Positions 49,273 to 59,041 of a stretch of DNA of 64,000 nucleotides are shown in pieces (positions within the stretch are counted from its first letter, which is position 1; each line of letters opens with the position of its first letter). Made by a program: the position numbers and the translations under genes. Under the pieces are notes generated by a model. It made no database searches. It was not told the origin of the DNA and saw only the letters and a list, made by a program, of their open reading frames with translations. The stretch comes from Xanthomonas sp. 10-10 (lineage in GTDB: Bacteria; Pseudomonadota; Gammaproteobacteria; Xanthomonadales; Xanthomonadaceae): contig NZ_CP144460.1 in the NCBI RefSeq assembly GCF_040182365.1, positions 2,666,001 through 2,730,000 on the forward strand, given 5' to 3'.

Positions 49273-49343
49273 ATCACCGTCCTGTGGAGGCCGTTGCCGG
49301 CCGGGGTACTGAAAGGGCGCGCATCATACCGCGGCCGTGCCGC

Positions 49344-49859
49344 TCAGGGCACGAGCGGCGGCTTGCCACGCTTGGCGCGAAAATAATTGGTCAGCCGCAG
49401 GCTCGCCTCTGCCGCCAGCACGCCGCCCGCCACCTGCACGCGATGGTTGTGACGCGGGTCGGCCAACAGGTCGAAGACACTGCCGCAGGCGCCGGTCTTG
49501 GGGTCGCTGGCGGCGAACACCACGCGGGCGATACGTGCATGGATCATGGCCATGGCGCACATCGCGCACGGCTCCAGCGTGACGTAGAGCGTGCAGCCGA
49601 TCAGGCGGTGATTGGCCAGGCGGCGCCCGCCTTCGCGCATGGCCACGATCTCGGCATGCGCGCTGGGGTCGTGACTGGCGATGTTGTAGTTCCAGCCCTC
49701 GCCCAGCACGTTGCCATCGGTGTCGATCAGCACCGCCCCGACCGGGATTTCGTCATAGTCGCGTTCGGCACGCTCGGCCAGCTGCAGGGCGTGCTGCATC
49801 CACTGCGTATCGATGGCCGCCTGCGACGTATCGACCAGCGGTGCGACCGGCGCACTCAC
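49344..49859 (-). CDS. tadA: tRNA-specific adenosine deaminase TadA
   Basis: A 171-residue zinc deaminase converting A34 to inosine in tRNA-Arg(ACG). The active-site HAE is at 68-70 (His68 and Glu70), with PCAMC (97-101) supplying the two Cys ligands. The start is GTG 49859, which overlaps the mntR stop in GTGA; the alternative is an ATG at about residue 21. This overlap suggests translational coupling to mntR. Confidence 0.93.
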   Translation of the reverse strand: MSAPVAPLVDTSQAAIDTQWMQHALQLAERAERDYDEIPVGAVLIDTDGNVLGEGWNYNIASHDPSAHAEIVAMREGGRRLANHRLIGCTLYVTLEPCAMCAMAMIHARIARVVFAASDPKTGACGSVFDLLADPRHNHRVQVAGGVLAAEASLRLTNYFRAKRGKPPLVP

Positions 49860-50350
49860 GTCGCCGGACCGCCCTGGCGATCGAGAAACGCGGCGAACGC
49901 GGCAACGGTGGCCTCGCTGACATGGTGTTCGATGCCTTCGGCATCGCGACGTGCGGTGGCTTCGTCGATGCCCAGTGCGAGCAGGAAGCGCTCGACGATC
50001 TGATGCCGCTGGCGGCTGGAGGCTGCCAATGCCTCGCCGGCCGGGGTCAGGAACACGCCGCGGTACGGGCGCTGCACCACCCAGCCGTCGCGTACCAGGC
50101 GCTTGAGCATCTTGGCCACGGTGGGCTGCGCCACGCCCAGGCGCGCGGCGATGTCGACCTGGCGCGCCTCGCCGCCGTCGACCAATAGATCGGAGATCAG
50201 CTCCACATAGTCCTCGACCAGCTCGGCGCGGCGCGCTTCGCGCACCTGACGGAAGCTCTCCATATGCACCTGCGCATCGATCAGGGACGGCGTAGCCGCC
50301 GCCAGCTTTTCGCTCTTGCCCACCCGCATCCTCGTCGTCGCGTCCGGCAT
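49856..50350 (-). CDS. mntR: MntR, manganese-responsive transcriptional regulator
   Basis: A 164-residue DtxR/MntR-type regulator. The winged helix includes [21 protein letters not shown] (about 62-82 in the native numbering, written here as a description of positions), with the metal-binding C-terminal helix containing GIEHHVSE. Manganese-bound MntR represses mntH. ATG 50350 fits the family start; an earlier ATG at 50407 would place the coding sequence next to the operator. It is divergent from mntH with the MntR box between them, and coupled to tadA downstream. Confidence 0.93.
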   Translation of the reverse strand: MPDATTRMRVGKSEKLAAATPSLIDAQVHMESFRQVREARRAELVEDYVELISDLLVDGGEARQVDIAARLGVAQPTVAKMLKRLVRDGWVVQRPYRGVFLTPAGEALAASSRQRHQIVERFLLALGIDEATARRDAEGIEHHVSEATVAAFAAFLDRQGGPAT

Positions 50351-50418
50351 CGGTGCCGGGTGCGTAGTGTGAAGCACGCGGCCGATCAATACGATTGAGT
50401 TTGCCAATGCTCAATAGC

Positions 50419-50432
50419 ATAGCACTTGCTAT
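50419..50432. promoter_or_regulatory. MntR operator
   Basis: ATAGC-ACTT-GCTAT, a perfect 5-bp palindrome with a 4-base spacer, equals the core of the E. coli MntR box. It is 36 bases before the mntH start and 69 bases before the mntR start, so it can control both divergent genes. Confidence 0.85.
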
Positions 50433-50467
50433 ATCATCCATTCCACCGCCCTCGCTGCCTCCCCTGC

Positions 50468-51802
50468 ATGTCCGCCGATACGCTTTCCCCTGTGCGCTCT
50501 CCTGCCTCCACCAACGGCGGGCTGGGCGACCACCACGCCAGCGTGGCCGTGCCCAGGAACGGCCATTGGTGGTTCCGTCTGCTGGCCTTTCTGGGCCCGG
50601 GCTACATGGTGTCGGTGGGCTACATGGATCCGGGCAACTGGGCGACCGATCTGGCCGGCGGCTCGCAGTTCGGCTATCTGCTGCTGTCGGTGATCCTGCT
50701 GTCCAATGTCATGGCGATCGTGTTGCAGAGCCTGTCGGCGCGGCTGGGCATCGCCACCGGGCTGGATCTGGCGCAGGCCTGCCGCGCGCGCTACCCGCGT
50801 GGCGTGAACCTGGCGCTATGGGGGCTGTGCGAGCTGGCGATCGTCGCCTGCGATCTTGCCGAAGTGATCGGCACCGCGATCGCGTTGAAGTTGTTGTTCG
50901 GTATTCCGCTCACCATGGGCGCGATCATCACCGCGATCGATGTGGTGCTGGTGCTGTTGCTGATGAATCGCGGCTTCCGTGCACTGGAAGCGTTTGTGAT
51001 GGCGTTGCTGCTGATCATCTTCGTGTGCTTCGGCATCCAGATCGCGCTGGCGGCACCGCCGATCGCCGCCGTGCTGGGCGGCTTCATTCCGCGTGCGCAA
51101 GTAGTCACCGATCCGCAGGCGCTGTATCTGGCCATCGGCATCATCGGCGCCACCGTGATGCCGCATAACCTGTACCTGCATTCGTCGATCGTGCAGACGC
51201 GCGCCTACCCGCGCACCGACGATGGACGTCGCTCGGCACTGCGCTGGGCAGTCACCGACAGCACCGTGGCGCTGATGTTTGCGTTGTTCATCAACGCGTC
51301 GATCCTGATCCTGGCGGCAGCGGTGTTCCATGCGCAGGGCCGCACCGACGTGCAGGAAATCGAACAGGCGCATGCCTTGCTCGCGCCGATGCTGGGCGTG
51401 GGGCTGGCCTCGACCCTGTTTGCGATCGCCCTGCTCGCCTCCGGGGTCAACTCGACGGTCACCGCGACGTTGGCCGGACAGATCGTGATGGAAGGCTTCC
51501 TGCAATTGCGCTTGCCGCCGTGGGTGCGCCGCTTGCTCACCCGTGGCATCGCCATCGTGCCGGTGGTGGTGGTGACCTGGTTATACGGCGAGGCAGGCAC
51601 TGCGCGGCTGTTGGTGTTGAGCCAGGTGGTGCTATCGATGCAGTTGCCGTTTGCGGTGATTCCGCTGGTGCGCTTTGTCTCGGACCGAACCCTGATGGGC
51701 GTGCTGGTGGCGCCGGCCTGGCTGGTACGCATGGCCTGGGTGATCGCGGCGGTGATCATTGTCTTGAACGGCAAGCTGCTGTGGGACACTGCACTGCACT
51801 GA
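50468..51802 (+). CDS. mntH: MntH, Nramp-family manganese importer
   Basis: A 444-residue proton-coupled Mn2+ transporter with 11 predicted helices. The metal-site helix DPGNWATD is near residue 53 and the second metal-site motif MPHNLYLHS near 230. ATG 50468 is preferred over the upstream TTG. Regulation by MntR is expected from the operator upstream. Confidence 0.95.
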   Translation: MSADTLSPVRSPASTNGGLGDHHASVAVPRNGHWWFRLLAFLGPGYMVSVGYMDPGNWATDLAGGSQFGYLLLSVILLSNVMAIVLQSLSARLGIATGLDLAQACRARYPRGVNLALWGLCELAIVACDLAEVIGTAIALKLLFGIPLTMGAIITAIDVVLVLLLMNRGFRALEAFVMALLLIIFVCFGIQIALAAPPIAAVLGGFIPRAQVVTDPQALYLAIGIIGATVMPHNLYLHSSIVQTRAYPRTDDGRRSALRWAVTDSTVALMFALFINASILILAAAVFHAQGRTDVQEIEQAHALLAPMLGVGLASTLFAIALLASGVNSTVTATLAGQIVMEGFLQLRLPPWVRRLLTRGIAIVPVVVVTWLYGEAGTARLLVLSQVVLSMQLPFAVIPLVRFVSDRTLMGVLVAPAWLVRMAWVIAAVIIVLNGKLLWDTALH

Positions 51803-52158
51803 GTGGCGGGCATAACCGGCATGGTCGATGGGACACGGCATCGGCGCGCGCTGCAGAGCCAGTCGGCGATGCACGCTGAGGCTTTGATCAGCGCCGCACT
51901 GCGTTCATGCGAGGTGGATGTCCGGAAAGATCCACAACGGCGCATCGACTGCACCGAACGAGCTGATCTGCAACACGGGGGATAACCGCTGTAGAGCGCA
52001 CGCAGATGCAATCTGCGCTGCAACGCAGGCGGTCTACTGCTCGCATGCACCGGCACGCCCGTGGCCTGCTCGCGATGCGTGGCGCAGGCCCATGCAAGCG
52101 CGATGCGATCGCATCGTGCCATTGCCGGGCTGCATGCCCCTCGCCCCCAGGAGTATTT
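51803..52158. other. Intergenic region upstream of the Tat-leader hydrolase
   Basis: 356 bases between mntH and the hydrolase. I see no convincing gene, and no palindrome of note. The hydrolase ribosome-binding site CAGGAG lies at the right end. Confidence 0.5.
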
Positions 52159-53151
52159 ATGGATCCGTTCGAGGCGCATCCGGCCGACGCCGGACGCCGC
52201 AGTTTTCTCATCACCGGCACGGTCGCCGTGGCAGCGTTGTCATTGCCAGCGCTCGCCACTGCCGCTGCTCCCGCACGCGCCCCCGCTGCCACCCCGTCCC
52301 ACTCGTCCACTCACGGAGTCAACCCGATGTCCAATTTCGTCAAACGCCCCGACGGCGCCAACATCTTCTACAAGGATTGGGGCAAGGGCCAACCGGTCGT
52401 CTTCGCACATGGTTGGCCGCTCAGCGCCGATGCCTGGGACCCGCAAATGCTGTTCATGGGTCAGCACGGCTATCGCGTGATCGCGCACGACCGCCGCAGC
52501 CATGGCCGCTCCTCGCAGACCTGGGACGGTAACGATATGGACACCTATGCAGACGACCTGGCTGCAGTGATCGACGCGCTGGACCTGAAGGACGCGATCC
52601 TGGTCGGCCATTCCACCGGCGGTGGCGAAGTGGCGCATTACGTTGGCCGCCATGGCAGCAAGCGCGTGGCCAAGGTGGTGCTGGTCGGTGCGGTGCCGCC
52701 GCAGATGGTCAAGAGCCCGACCAATCCGGGCGGCCTGCCGATGAGCGTGTTCGACGGCATCCGCGATGGCGTGGCCAAGGACCGTTCGCAGTTCTATCAG
52801 GACCTGACCACGCCGTTCTTCGGTGCCAACCGTGACGGCAACAAGGTCACCCAGGGCATGCGCGATTCGTTCTGGCTGCAAGGCATGCTGGGAGGCCACA
52901 AGGGTCAGTACGACTGCATCAAGGAATTCTCCGAGGTCGATTACACCGCCGACCTGAAGAAGATCGATGTGCCGGCGCTGGTGGTGCATGGCGACGACGA
53001 CCAGATCGTGCCGATCGATGCGTCGGGCAAGTTGTCGGCCAAGATCATCAGCAACGCCGAGCTGAAGATCTACGCTGGCGCGCCGCATGGCTTGACCGTC
53101 ACCCACGCCGATCAGTTCAACAAGGATCTGCTGGCCTTCGCCAAGAGCTGA
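52159..53151 (+). CDS. Alpha/beta hydrolase (non-heme chloroperoxidase/esterase type) with Tat leader
   Basis: A 330-residue serine hydrolase. Catalytic Ser152 is in GHSTGG, the Asp in GDDD (279-281), and His310 in [13 protein letters not shown] (12-20) followed by a hydrophobic stretch is a twin-arginine-type leader ending near residue 38. CAGGAG precedes the ATG. A second ATG at 52327 (residue 57) also has a ribosome-binding site (GGAG, 8 bases upstream), and the classical cytoplasmic enzymes begin there. Two products may be made, one exported and one not. The natural substrate is unknown. Confidence 0.85.
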   Translation: MDPFEAHPADAGRRSFLITGTVAVAALSLPALATAAAPARAPAATPSHSSTHGVNPMSNFVKRPDGANIFYKDWGKGQPVVFAHGWPLSADAWDPQMLFMGQHGYRVIAHDRRSHGRSSQTWDGNDMDTYADDLAAVIDALDLKDAILVGHSTGGGEVAHYVGRHGSKRVAKVVLVGAVPPQMVKSPTNPGGLPMSVFDGIRDGVAKDRSQFYQDLTTPFFGANRDGNKVTQGMRDSFWLQGMLGGHKGQYDCIKEFSEVDYTADLKKIDVPALVVHGDDDQIVPIDASGKLSAKIISNAELKIYAGAPHGLTVTHADQFNKDLLAFAKS

Positions 53152-53173
53152 TTCTTGCTTCACCGCGTCAGGC

Positions 53174-53201
53174 AAAGGCCGGCTCGTGAGAGCCGGCCTT
53201 T
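53174..53201 (+). terminator. Terminator after the alpha/beta hydrolase
   Basis: AAAGGCCGGCTC-GTGA-GAGCCGGCCTTT is a perfect 12-bp stem with a GTGA loop 22 bases past the stop. Confidence 0.9.
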
Positions 53202-53808
53202 CGCTTTGGTGCGCGGGAATGCGTTGCGATCAGGCTGGCGGCCTCAGCGTCGATGGCTTGTTGCCAGTGGCGCCCGTGCCGGGCATCAATGCGCCTCGTG
53301 CAGGCGCGATGCGGGTCCGTGCCGTGCTCGCAAGATGTCGAACCAGCAAGTGGTGTGGCAACGGTGCAGCTTCGCGGCATGGTCGCAACAAGGCGCAACG
53401 GACCAGCTCCAGGCATGGACTGGCCAGCCACCGGTCAGCGCAGCAGCCAGTACCCGGAAGAAACCGCCACGCAGCGCGACCACCAGCAACGCGACGCTCA
53501 GCCGTGGCGGTGCCAGCAATGGCAGGTCAGGCAGCCGGCAGCCGATATCGATCAGCAACGCGAGCGATACGCCGACCGGTGAAAGACACGCGCCCTGCCC
53601 TGGCCGACCGTGCGGCCGATCGGCCGCCGCCAGCAAGCAGGTTGCGCCCTGTCCGTTTGGCCAGCAGGCGCTCCAGCACTGCGCCTGCGCAAGCCGTTGC
53701 CAGCGCCGGCAACCGCCCTCACGCGCGGCAGGCACGGCCGATCTGGCAGCCGAAAGCGACGTCCATTTCAGCGCCGGGCCGATCGGGAGCGTCGCGGTGT
53801 CGAGGTTC
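53202..53808. other. 607-base region without a supported gene
   Basis: Between the hydrolase terminator and the MFS gene. Frames are Arg- or Ala-rich and change strand. One minus-strand frame has two hydrophobic stretches near 53450-53560 and could be the remnant of a membrane protein, but no family is recognised and no start with a ribosome-binding site is seen. Confidence 0.45.
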
Positions 53809-55437
53809 TCAGATATCCGCATGCGCATGCGGCGGCACCGCCACACCGCCGCCACCGACGAAGTGGCGCACCACCGGCGCGCGCTCGCCTTGATGCAGTG
53901 CGCGGATCTGCTCCTGCAGCTGGCGGTCGTCGCCGGTGACGCGCTCGTGCTGGCGCAGATGTTCCAGCCACGAGGCGACGATGAAATATTCCAGCTGCAC
54001 GCCGGGTGTTGCCGCGTCTTCGGCGATACCCCAGACCACCGCACCATCACGACGCCGCGCGTTGCCCAGTTGCGTCATCAGCTGCAGGAAGGTCATGCGC
54101 GCGTCGGCAGCGATGCGGTATTCGACCGTCACCAGCACCGGGCCGCGATCGTGCTCGACCGCATCCGATTGCGCCGGCACAGGCCAGTGCCCGCCGGGGG
54201 CGAGGTCCAGCTGTTCGGTGCCGGCAATGCGTGCGCGCTTGACCAGCAGCGCCGCGATCACCGCACCAACGGCGGCAATCTGCAGGGCGGTCGCGATCGA
54301 GGTGCGCTGCGCCAACGCGCCCCAGACCAGCGAGCCGGCCGCCATACCCGCAGAAAACACCACGATGTACAGCGACAACGCACGTGCGCGCACCCAGGCA
54401 GGCACCGCCGTTTGCGCGGCGATCTGCAAGGACGACAGCACGCTGATCCAGGCCAGGCCGTTGACCACCATCACCACGCACAGCACTCCGATCTGACGCG
54501 ACAATGCCAGCCCCAGCAACGAGGCTGCGCACACGATGGTGGCCACAAACACCACCAGGTCGCGGTCGTAGCGCGCACGCAGGCGTGGCAACAGCAATGC
54601 GCCACTGATCGCACCGATGCCGATGCAGCCCAGCAAGATGCCGTAGCTACCGGCGCCCAACTGCATGTCGCGACGGACCACCAATGGCAGCAATGCGGTC
54701 AACGCGCTGGCGAACAGGAAGAACCCGGCGGCCTTGATCAGCACCGCCTGCAAGCGCCCGGCGCGTGCGGCGTAGCGCAGACCGGCACGCAGGCCCGCGC
54801 CGAAGCTCTCCGGCGGCAAGGCAGAGACGTGCGCATCGCGACGCCAACGCCACAACACCAGCAGCATCAGGCCGAAGGTCACGCCGTTGAGCAAAAATGC
54901 CCACGGCGGCCCGAATTGCGCCACGATCAAACCGCCAACCGCAGGGCCGATCGAGCGGGCGATGTTCATGCCGATCGAATTGAGCGCCACCGCCGAGGCC
55001 AGCATCGGCCGCGGCACCAGCTCCGACACGATTGCCGCCTGCGCAGGCATCGCCATTGCCGCGCCCATGCCCATCGCAAAGGTCAATGCCACCAGTACCC
55101 ACGGGGTGAGCAACTGCAAATGCGATAGCAAGGCCAACGCCGCGGCCACCAGCAACATCCAGCCCTGGGTGAGCATCAGGTAGCGGCGGCGGTCGACGAT
55201 GTCGGCCAGCGTGCCCGCCACCAGTGCGAACAACACCACCGGCAAGGTGGTGGCCGACTGCACCGCCGCCACCATCAACGGCGAGCCGGTCTGTTCGGCC
55301 ATGACCCAGGACGCGGCGACATCGTTGATCCAGGTGCCGATGTTGCTGCCTAAAATGGCCAGCCATAACGCACGAAAGATCGGCTCGCGCAGCGGCGCCC
55401 AGGCACCGCTATCGGCGGGTGCGGCAGAAGAAGTCAT
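53809..55437 (-). CDS. MFS exporter with C-terminal extra domain (PF05977-like)
   Basis: A 542-residue major facilitator protein. The first 410 residues carry 12 helices, opening with FRALWLAILGSNIGTWIND. The last 120 form a soluble domain (VLVTVEYRIAADARMTF, then FIVASWLEHLRQHERV) like an antibiotic-monooxygenase fold, as in the MFS_3/EntS-like family. The start at 55437 gives the normal N-terminus. It lies 85 bases after the amidohydrolase gene on the same strand and may be the last gene of that operon. Its substrate is unknown. Confidence 0.85.
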   Translation of the reverse strand: MTSSAAPADSGAWAPLREPIFRALWLAILGSNIGTWINDVAASWVMAEQTGSPLMVAAVQSATTLPVVLFALVAGTLADIVDRRRYLMLTQGWMLLVAAALALLSHLQLLTPWVLVALTFAMGMGAAMAMPAQAAIVSELVPRPMLASAVALNSIGMNIARSIGPAVGGLIVAQFGPPWAFLLNGVTFGLMLLVLWRWRRDAHVSALPPESFGAGLRAGLRYAARAGRLQAVLIKAAGFFLFASALTALLPLVVRRDMQLGAGSYGILLGCIGIGAISGALLLPRLRARYDRDLVVFVATIVCAASLLGLALSRQIGVLCVVMVVNGLAWISVLSSLQIAAQTAVPAWVRARALSLYIVVFSAGMAAGSLVWGALAQRTSIATALQIAAVGAVIAALLVKRARIAGTEQLDLAPGGHWPVPAQSDAVEHDRGPVLVTVEYRIAADARMTFLQLMTQLGNARRRDGAVVWGIAEDAATPGVQLEYFIVASWLEHLRQHERVTGDDRQLQEQIRALHQGERAPVVRHFVGGGGVAVPPHAHADI

Positions 55438-55522
55438 CGCGGCAAGGCTCCAGTGAACGGGGTGAAACAAACAAGGTGACGGGCCAGGATGCGCCGGCAG
55501 GCGCATCGCTACGGGGTCGATC

Positions 55523-57481
55523 TCAAAACGCGAAACACGCGCAACCCAACCCACCCCAGAAGCCGCGCAAATCATCGCTGGGCGCAGCATGCTGCGCTGC
55601 ATGTCCATGCGGCCCGTGCGCGCGACAGCCATGACCATGCACGTGCGTGGCGCTGGCAAGCCCGCTGACCGCACCACCCACGTGATAGCCGCCGAAACGA
55701 TTGACCGGCGACCAGTCCGGCATCGCCGGCGGCAAGGTGGGCGCCAGCGCGGCGAAGTCGCCATCGCCATGGACGATGCGACCACCCAGCACGGTCAGCA
55801 CGCTGGTGATGTCGGCAATGGCGGCATCGTCGACGCGGAAGTAATCGTCCGACAACACGATGAAATCGGCCAGTTGCCCCGCCGCCAGCGTGCCCTTGTG
55901 GCTCTCATCGCCGGAGAACCACGCGCTGCCCTGCGTCCACAGCCGCAACGCCTGCTCGCGGTCGAGCAGGTTCTCTTCGCCGTACAACGCCAGGCCGCCC
56001 ACGGTGCGTCCGGTGACCAGCCACGACAGCGCCACCCACGGGTTGTAACTGGCCACGCGCGTCGCATCGGTGCCGGCGCCCACCGGTACGCCGGCCGCCA
56101 ACATGCGGCGCACCGGTGGCGTGTGCCGCGCAGCCTGTACGCCATAGCGCTGGACAAACGCTTCGCCCTGATAGGCCATGCGGTGCTGCACGGCGATGCC
56201 GCCGTTCAAGGCGCCGATGCGGTCGATATTGCGTGGCGTGATGGTTTCGGCGTGGTCGATGAACCAATGCAGGCCATCGAAGGGAATGTCGGCATTGACC
56301 TTTTCGTAGACATCGAGAATGCGCGCGATGCTTTCGTCGTAGGTGGCATGGATACGGAATGGCCAACGCTTCTCGACCAGCAACCGCACCACCTGCTCCA
56401 GCTCGGGCTCCAGTTCCGGCGGCAGCTCCGGGCGCGGCTCGCTGAACTGCTCGAAATCCGCCGCCGAGAACACCAGCATTTCACCTGCCCCGTTGTGCCG
56501 CAACAGATCGTCGCCCTTGCGCACCGGCAGCATCTCGGTCCAGCCACGGAAGTCGTCGACTTCCCTGCCCTTGTTCTGGGTGAACAGGTTGTAGGCGATG
56601 CGCACGCTCAACTGGTCGGCCGCATGCAACTGCTCGATGACCTGGTAGTCCTCCGGATAATTCTGGAAACCACCGCCGGCATCGATCACCGAGGTGATAC
56701 CCAGCCGGTTGAGTTCGCGCATGAAATGGCGGGTGGAATTGGCCTGATACTCCAACGGCAGACGCGGGCCCTTGGCCAGGCTGGCGTAGAGAATCAGCGC
56801 ATTGGGCTTGGCCAGCAGCAGGCCGGTGGGGTTGCCCAGCTTGTCGCGCTCGATGCGCCCGCCGGGCGGATCGGCAGTGGCCTTGTCGTAGCCACAGGCG
56901 CGCAAGGCCGCGCGGTTGAGCAGGGCGCGGTCGTACAGATGCAGCAAAAATACCGGTGTCTCCGGTGCGAGTGCATTGATCTCGTCCAGGGTCGGCAAGC
57001 GCTTTTCGACGAACTGATGTGCGGTGAATCCACCGACCACACGTACCCATTGCGGCGCTGGCGTGCGGTCGACCTGCGCCTTCAACATCGCCATCGCATC
57101 GGCAAGCGAGCGCACGCCATCCCAGCGCAGCTCCAAGTTGTAATTGAGCCCGCCGCGAATCAGATGGGTGTGGCTGTCGTTGAGGCCAGGCAACAGGCGC
57201 CGGCCTTGCGCATCGATGCTGCTGGCGCCAGCTGCCAGCGCCATGATCTGCGCGTCGTCGCCCACCGCCACGATGCGTCCATCGGCCACTGCTATGGCGG
57301 TGGCGCTGGGCTGACGCGGATCGAGCGTGGTGATGCGTGCATTGCGAACGACAAGATCGACCATCTCAGACTTCCTTGAAGCAGACGAAGCGCCGGGCAA
57401 GGCGCCCAACGCAAGACCGGCGGCGGCGCCCTGCATCCACAGGCGCCGCCCGGCATCGTGATCCTTCGGTGCACTGCTCAT
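55523..57481 (-). CDS. Tat-exported amidohydrolase (YtcJ-like) with His-rich tail
   Basis: A 652-residue metal-dependent hydrolase of amidohydrolase family 3. The N-terminal AGRRLWMQGAAAGLALG fits a twin-arginine leader. NDSHTHL (near 110) and the later FIDHAE and GAGTDA segments carry the metal and catalytic residues. The last 40 or so residues are His/Gly-rich (THVHGHGCRAHGPHGHAAQH), possibly a metal-binding tail not usual for the family. It starts in an ATGA overlap with doxX and is the fourth gene of the araC operon. Substrate unknown; N-acyl or carbamate compounds are typical. Confidence 0.88.
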   Translation of the reverse strand: MSSAPKDHDAGRRLWMQGAAAGLALGALPGASSASRKSEMVDLVVRNARITTLDPRQPSATAIAVADGRIVAVGDDAQIMALAAGASSIDAQGRRLLPGLNDSHTHLIRGGLNYNLELRWDGVRSLADAMAMLKAQVDRTPAPQWVRVVGGFTAHQFVEKRLPTLDEINALAPETPVFLLHLYDRALLNRAALRACGYDKATADPPGGRIERDKLGNPTGLLLAKPNALILYASLAKGPRLPLEYQANSTRHFMRELNRLGITSVIDAGGGFQNYPEDYQVIEQLHAADQLSVRIAYNLFTQNKGREVDDFRGWTEMLPVRKGDDLLRHNGAGEMLVFSAADFEQFSEPRPELPPELEPELEQVVRLLVEKRWPFRIHATYDESIARILDVYEKVNADIPFDGLHWFIDHAETITPRNIDRIGALNGGIAVQHRMAYQGEAFVQRYGVQAARHTPPVRRMLAAGVPVGAGTDATRVASYNPWVALSWLVTGRTVGGLALYGEENLLDREQALRLWTQGSAWFSGDESHKGTLAAGQLADFIVLSDDYFRVDDAAIADITSVLTVLGGRIVHGDGDFAALAPTLPPAMPDWSPVNRFGGYHVGGAVSGLASATHVHGHGCRAHGPHGHAAQHAAPSDDLRGFWGGLGCACFAF

Positions 57482-57915
57482 GCGGCACCACGCCTGCGCA
57501 GCCCATCCAGCGACCATGCGCCACCGCCGGCGGCGGTCAGGGCCAGCAACAGCAACAGCCACATCAGCGGATATTCCATGCCACCGTGCATCCAGAACCA
57601 GCCATTGGGCACGGCCACCACGACGGTGGTGGCGATGAACACGGCCGCCAGCGCGGCACTGACGCGCGTCCATAGACCCAGCAGCACCGCCAGCCCCGAG
57701 AGCGTCTGTACCAAGGCCAGCAGCAACGGCAGCGGCGGTGCGGACGGAAACCCGAATTGCTGTAATTCAGCAGCAAATCCAGCCAGTCCCGGTCCACCGA
57801 ACCATCCCAGCAACTTGCCCAGACCATGCGGCAGCAGGAAGCCGCCGCCGGCAATGCGTAGCATCAGCAATGCCGATGCAAGACCGGCGCTGCTGCGTGG
57901 TACCGATGCGTTCAA
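57478..57915 (-). CDS. DoxX-family membrane protein
   Basis: A 145-residue protein with four membrane helices. The first conserved stretch is LMLRIAGGGFLLPHGLGKLLGWFGG (about 16-40), typical of DoxX, and the last is followed by a basic end. The start codon is a TTG at 57915 overlapping the upstream stop in TTGA; no ATG gives the full domain. DoxX proteins occur with redox and thiosulfate functions; here the role is unknown. It is coupled at both ends to its neighbours. Confidence 0.85.
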   Translation of the reverse strand: MNASVPRSSAGLASALLMLRIAGGGFLLPHGLGKLLGWFGGPGLAGFAAELQQFGFPSAPPLPLLLALVQTLSGLAVLLGLWTRVSAALAAVFIATTVVVAVPNGWFWMHGGMEYPLMWLLLLLALTAAGGGAWSLDGLRRRGAA

Positions 57916-58568
57916 TGCCCGCCTTCCTGCGCGCCGAACATGGTCTTGGCGTACTGAATGCCGATGCCGTAGCCGCCCGCATGCGCACGCGCGATGCCGG
58001 TGGTGAGGTCGTAGGTGTCGCTGCGGGCCCAGTCGCGCTGCAATTCCAGCAGGTACTGCACACTGGTGATGGGCGCGGCGCCGGCCTGCACCATCCGCGT
58101 CACCGCGCGCTCGTGCGCTTCGTCGCTGACATCGCCGCAGGCATCGGTGATGACGTAGACCTCGAACCCCTGTTCGATCGCCGACAGCGTCGGGCCGACG
58201 ATGCACACGCTGGTCCACAGCCCTGCAATCACCAGACGCTGCTTGCCGATGGCGTTGACGCGATCGATCACGCCCTGGTCTTCCCAGGCATTCATGCTGG
58301 TGCGGTCGAACACCGGCTCGCCGGCAAAGATCTCCGGCAGCTCGGGAAACAACGGGCCGGAGAACGATTTCTCTGCGACGGTAGTCAGAATCACCGGCAC
58401 CTTGAAGCCCTTGGCGCCCTTGGCAATCAGCGACACGTTGTTGCGCAGCGCCGAGATGTCGATGGTATGCGTGGCGAACGCCATCTGCGATTGGTGGTCG
58501 ATCAGGATCAACGCGTGATCGCCGGGCGACAACAGAGACTGACCGGGGACGGCGGTGGCGGTGGTCAT
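57912..58568 (-). CDS. Isochorismatase-family hydrolase (YcaC-like)
   Basis: A 218-residue cysteine hydrolase. Asp24 (LILIDHQ), the Lys/Thr region around VAEKSFSGPLFPEL and Cys122 in GLWTSVCIVGPTLSA form the catalytic set. The C-terminal extension fits YcaC, an octameric family of unknown substrate. GGAG stands before ATG 58568. It overlaps araC upstream and doxX downstream by 4 bases each. Confidence 0.88.
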   Translation of the reverse strand: MTTATAVPGQSLLSPGDHALILIDHQSQMAFATHTIDISALRNNVSLIAKGAKGFKVPVILTTVAEKSFSGPLFPELPEIFAGEPVFDRTSMNAWEDQGVIDRVNAIGKQRLVIAGLWTSVCIVGPTLSAIEQGFEVYVITDACGDVSDEAHERAVTRMVQAGAAPITSVQYLLELQRDWARSDTYDLTTGIARAHAGGYGIGIQYAKTMFGAQEGGH

Positions 58569-59041
58569 ACGTGATGCTCCAGGGAGGATGAAAAAGAACC
58601 AGCGGCGTGCCGATGCGCACGCGGTGCGGTGCGCGCGGCGCAGGGGGCGTTGGCCACTTGCGCGGCAAAGCGCGCCGGCGTGCAGCCGGTGGCATTGCGG
58701 AAGCTGCGCACGAAATGGCTTTGATCGAAGAAGCACAGATCGGTGGCGATCTGGCTGATGGTGTGGCGGCCTTCGCGCAACATCGCCTGCGCGCGTTCGA
58801 GGCGACGACGCCGCAAGTACTCCATCGGGCTGGCGCCCAGCGCATCGCGAAACACGCGCGCAAAATGGAAGCGGCTCATGCAGGCAGCGCCGGCCAGTTG
58901 CGTCACGCCGATGGGCTCGTACAGATGCGTATCGATGTACTGCAGCGCTCTTGCCACGGCACGTGCGCGTGGGGCATGCGGTGCGTTGGTGGCGTTGCCT
59001 GCATGCAGATCGGGGCGACCAGCGGCAGTCAGACGTGCCAT
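58565..59041 (-). CDS. AraC-family regulator lacking a sensor domain
   Basis: A 158-residue protein that is nearly all AraC DNA-binding domain: the two helix-turn-helix units lie at about 25-125, including GVTQLAGAACMSRFHFARVF and ISQIATDLCFFDQSHFVRSF. About 30 residues precede and follow. There is no ligand-binding cupin, so it may respond to expression level or a partner. GGAG lies 8 bases before ATG 59041. It is the first gene of the coupled operon and probably regulates it; a candidate palindrome lies upstream at 59141. Confidence 0.87.
   Translation of the reverse strand: MARLTAAGRPDLHAGNATNAPHAPRARAVARALQYIDTHLYEPIGVTQLAGAACMSRFHFARVFRDALGASPMEYLRRRRLERAQAMLREGRHTISQIATDLCFFDQSHFVRSFRNATGCTPARFAAQVANAPCAARTAPRAHRHAAGSFSSSLEHHV

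Noticed and set aside
53286-54050. 254-codon minus-strand frame overlapping the MFS gene end
   Set aside because: Most of it is antisense or frame-shifted shadow of the MFS coding sequence; the rest has no recognisable domain.
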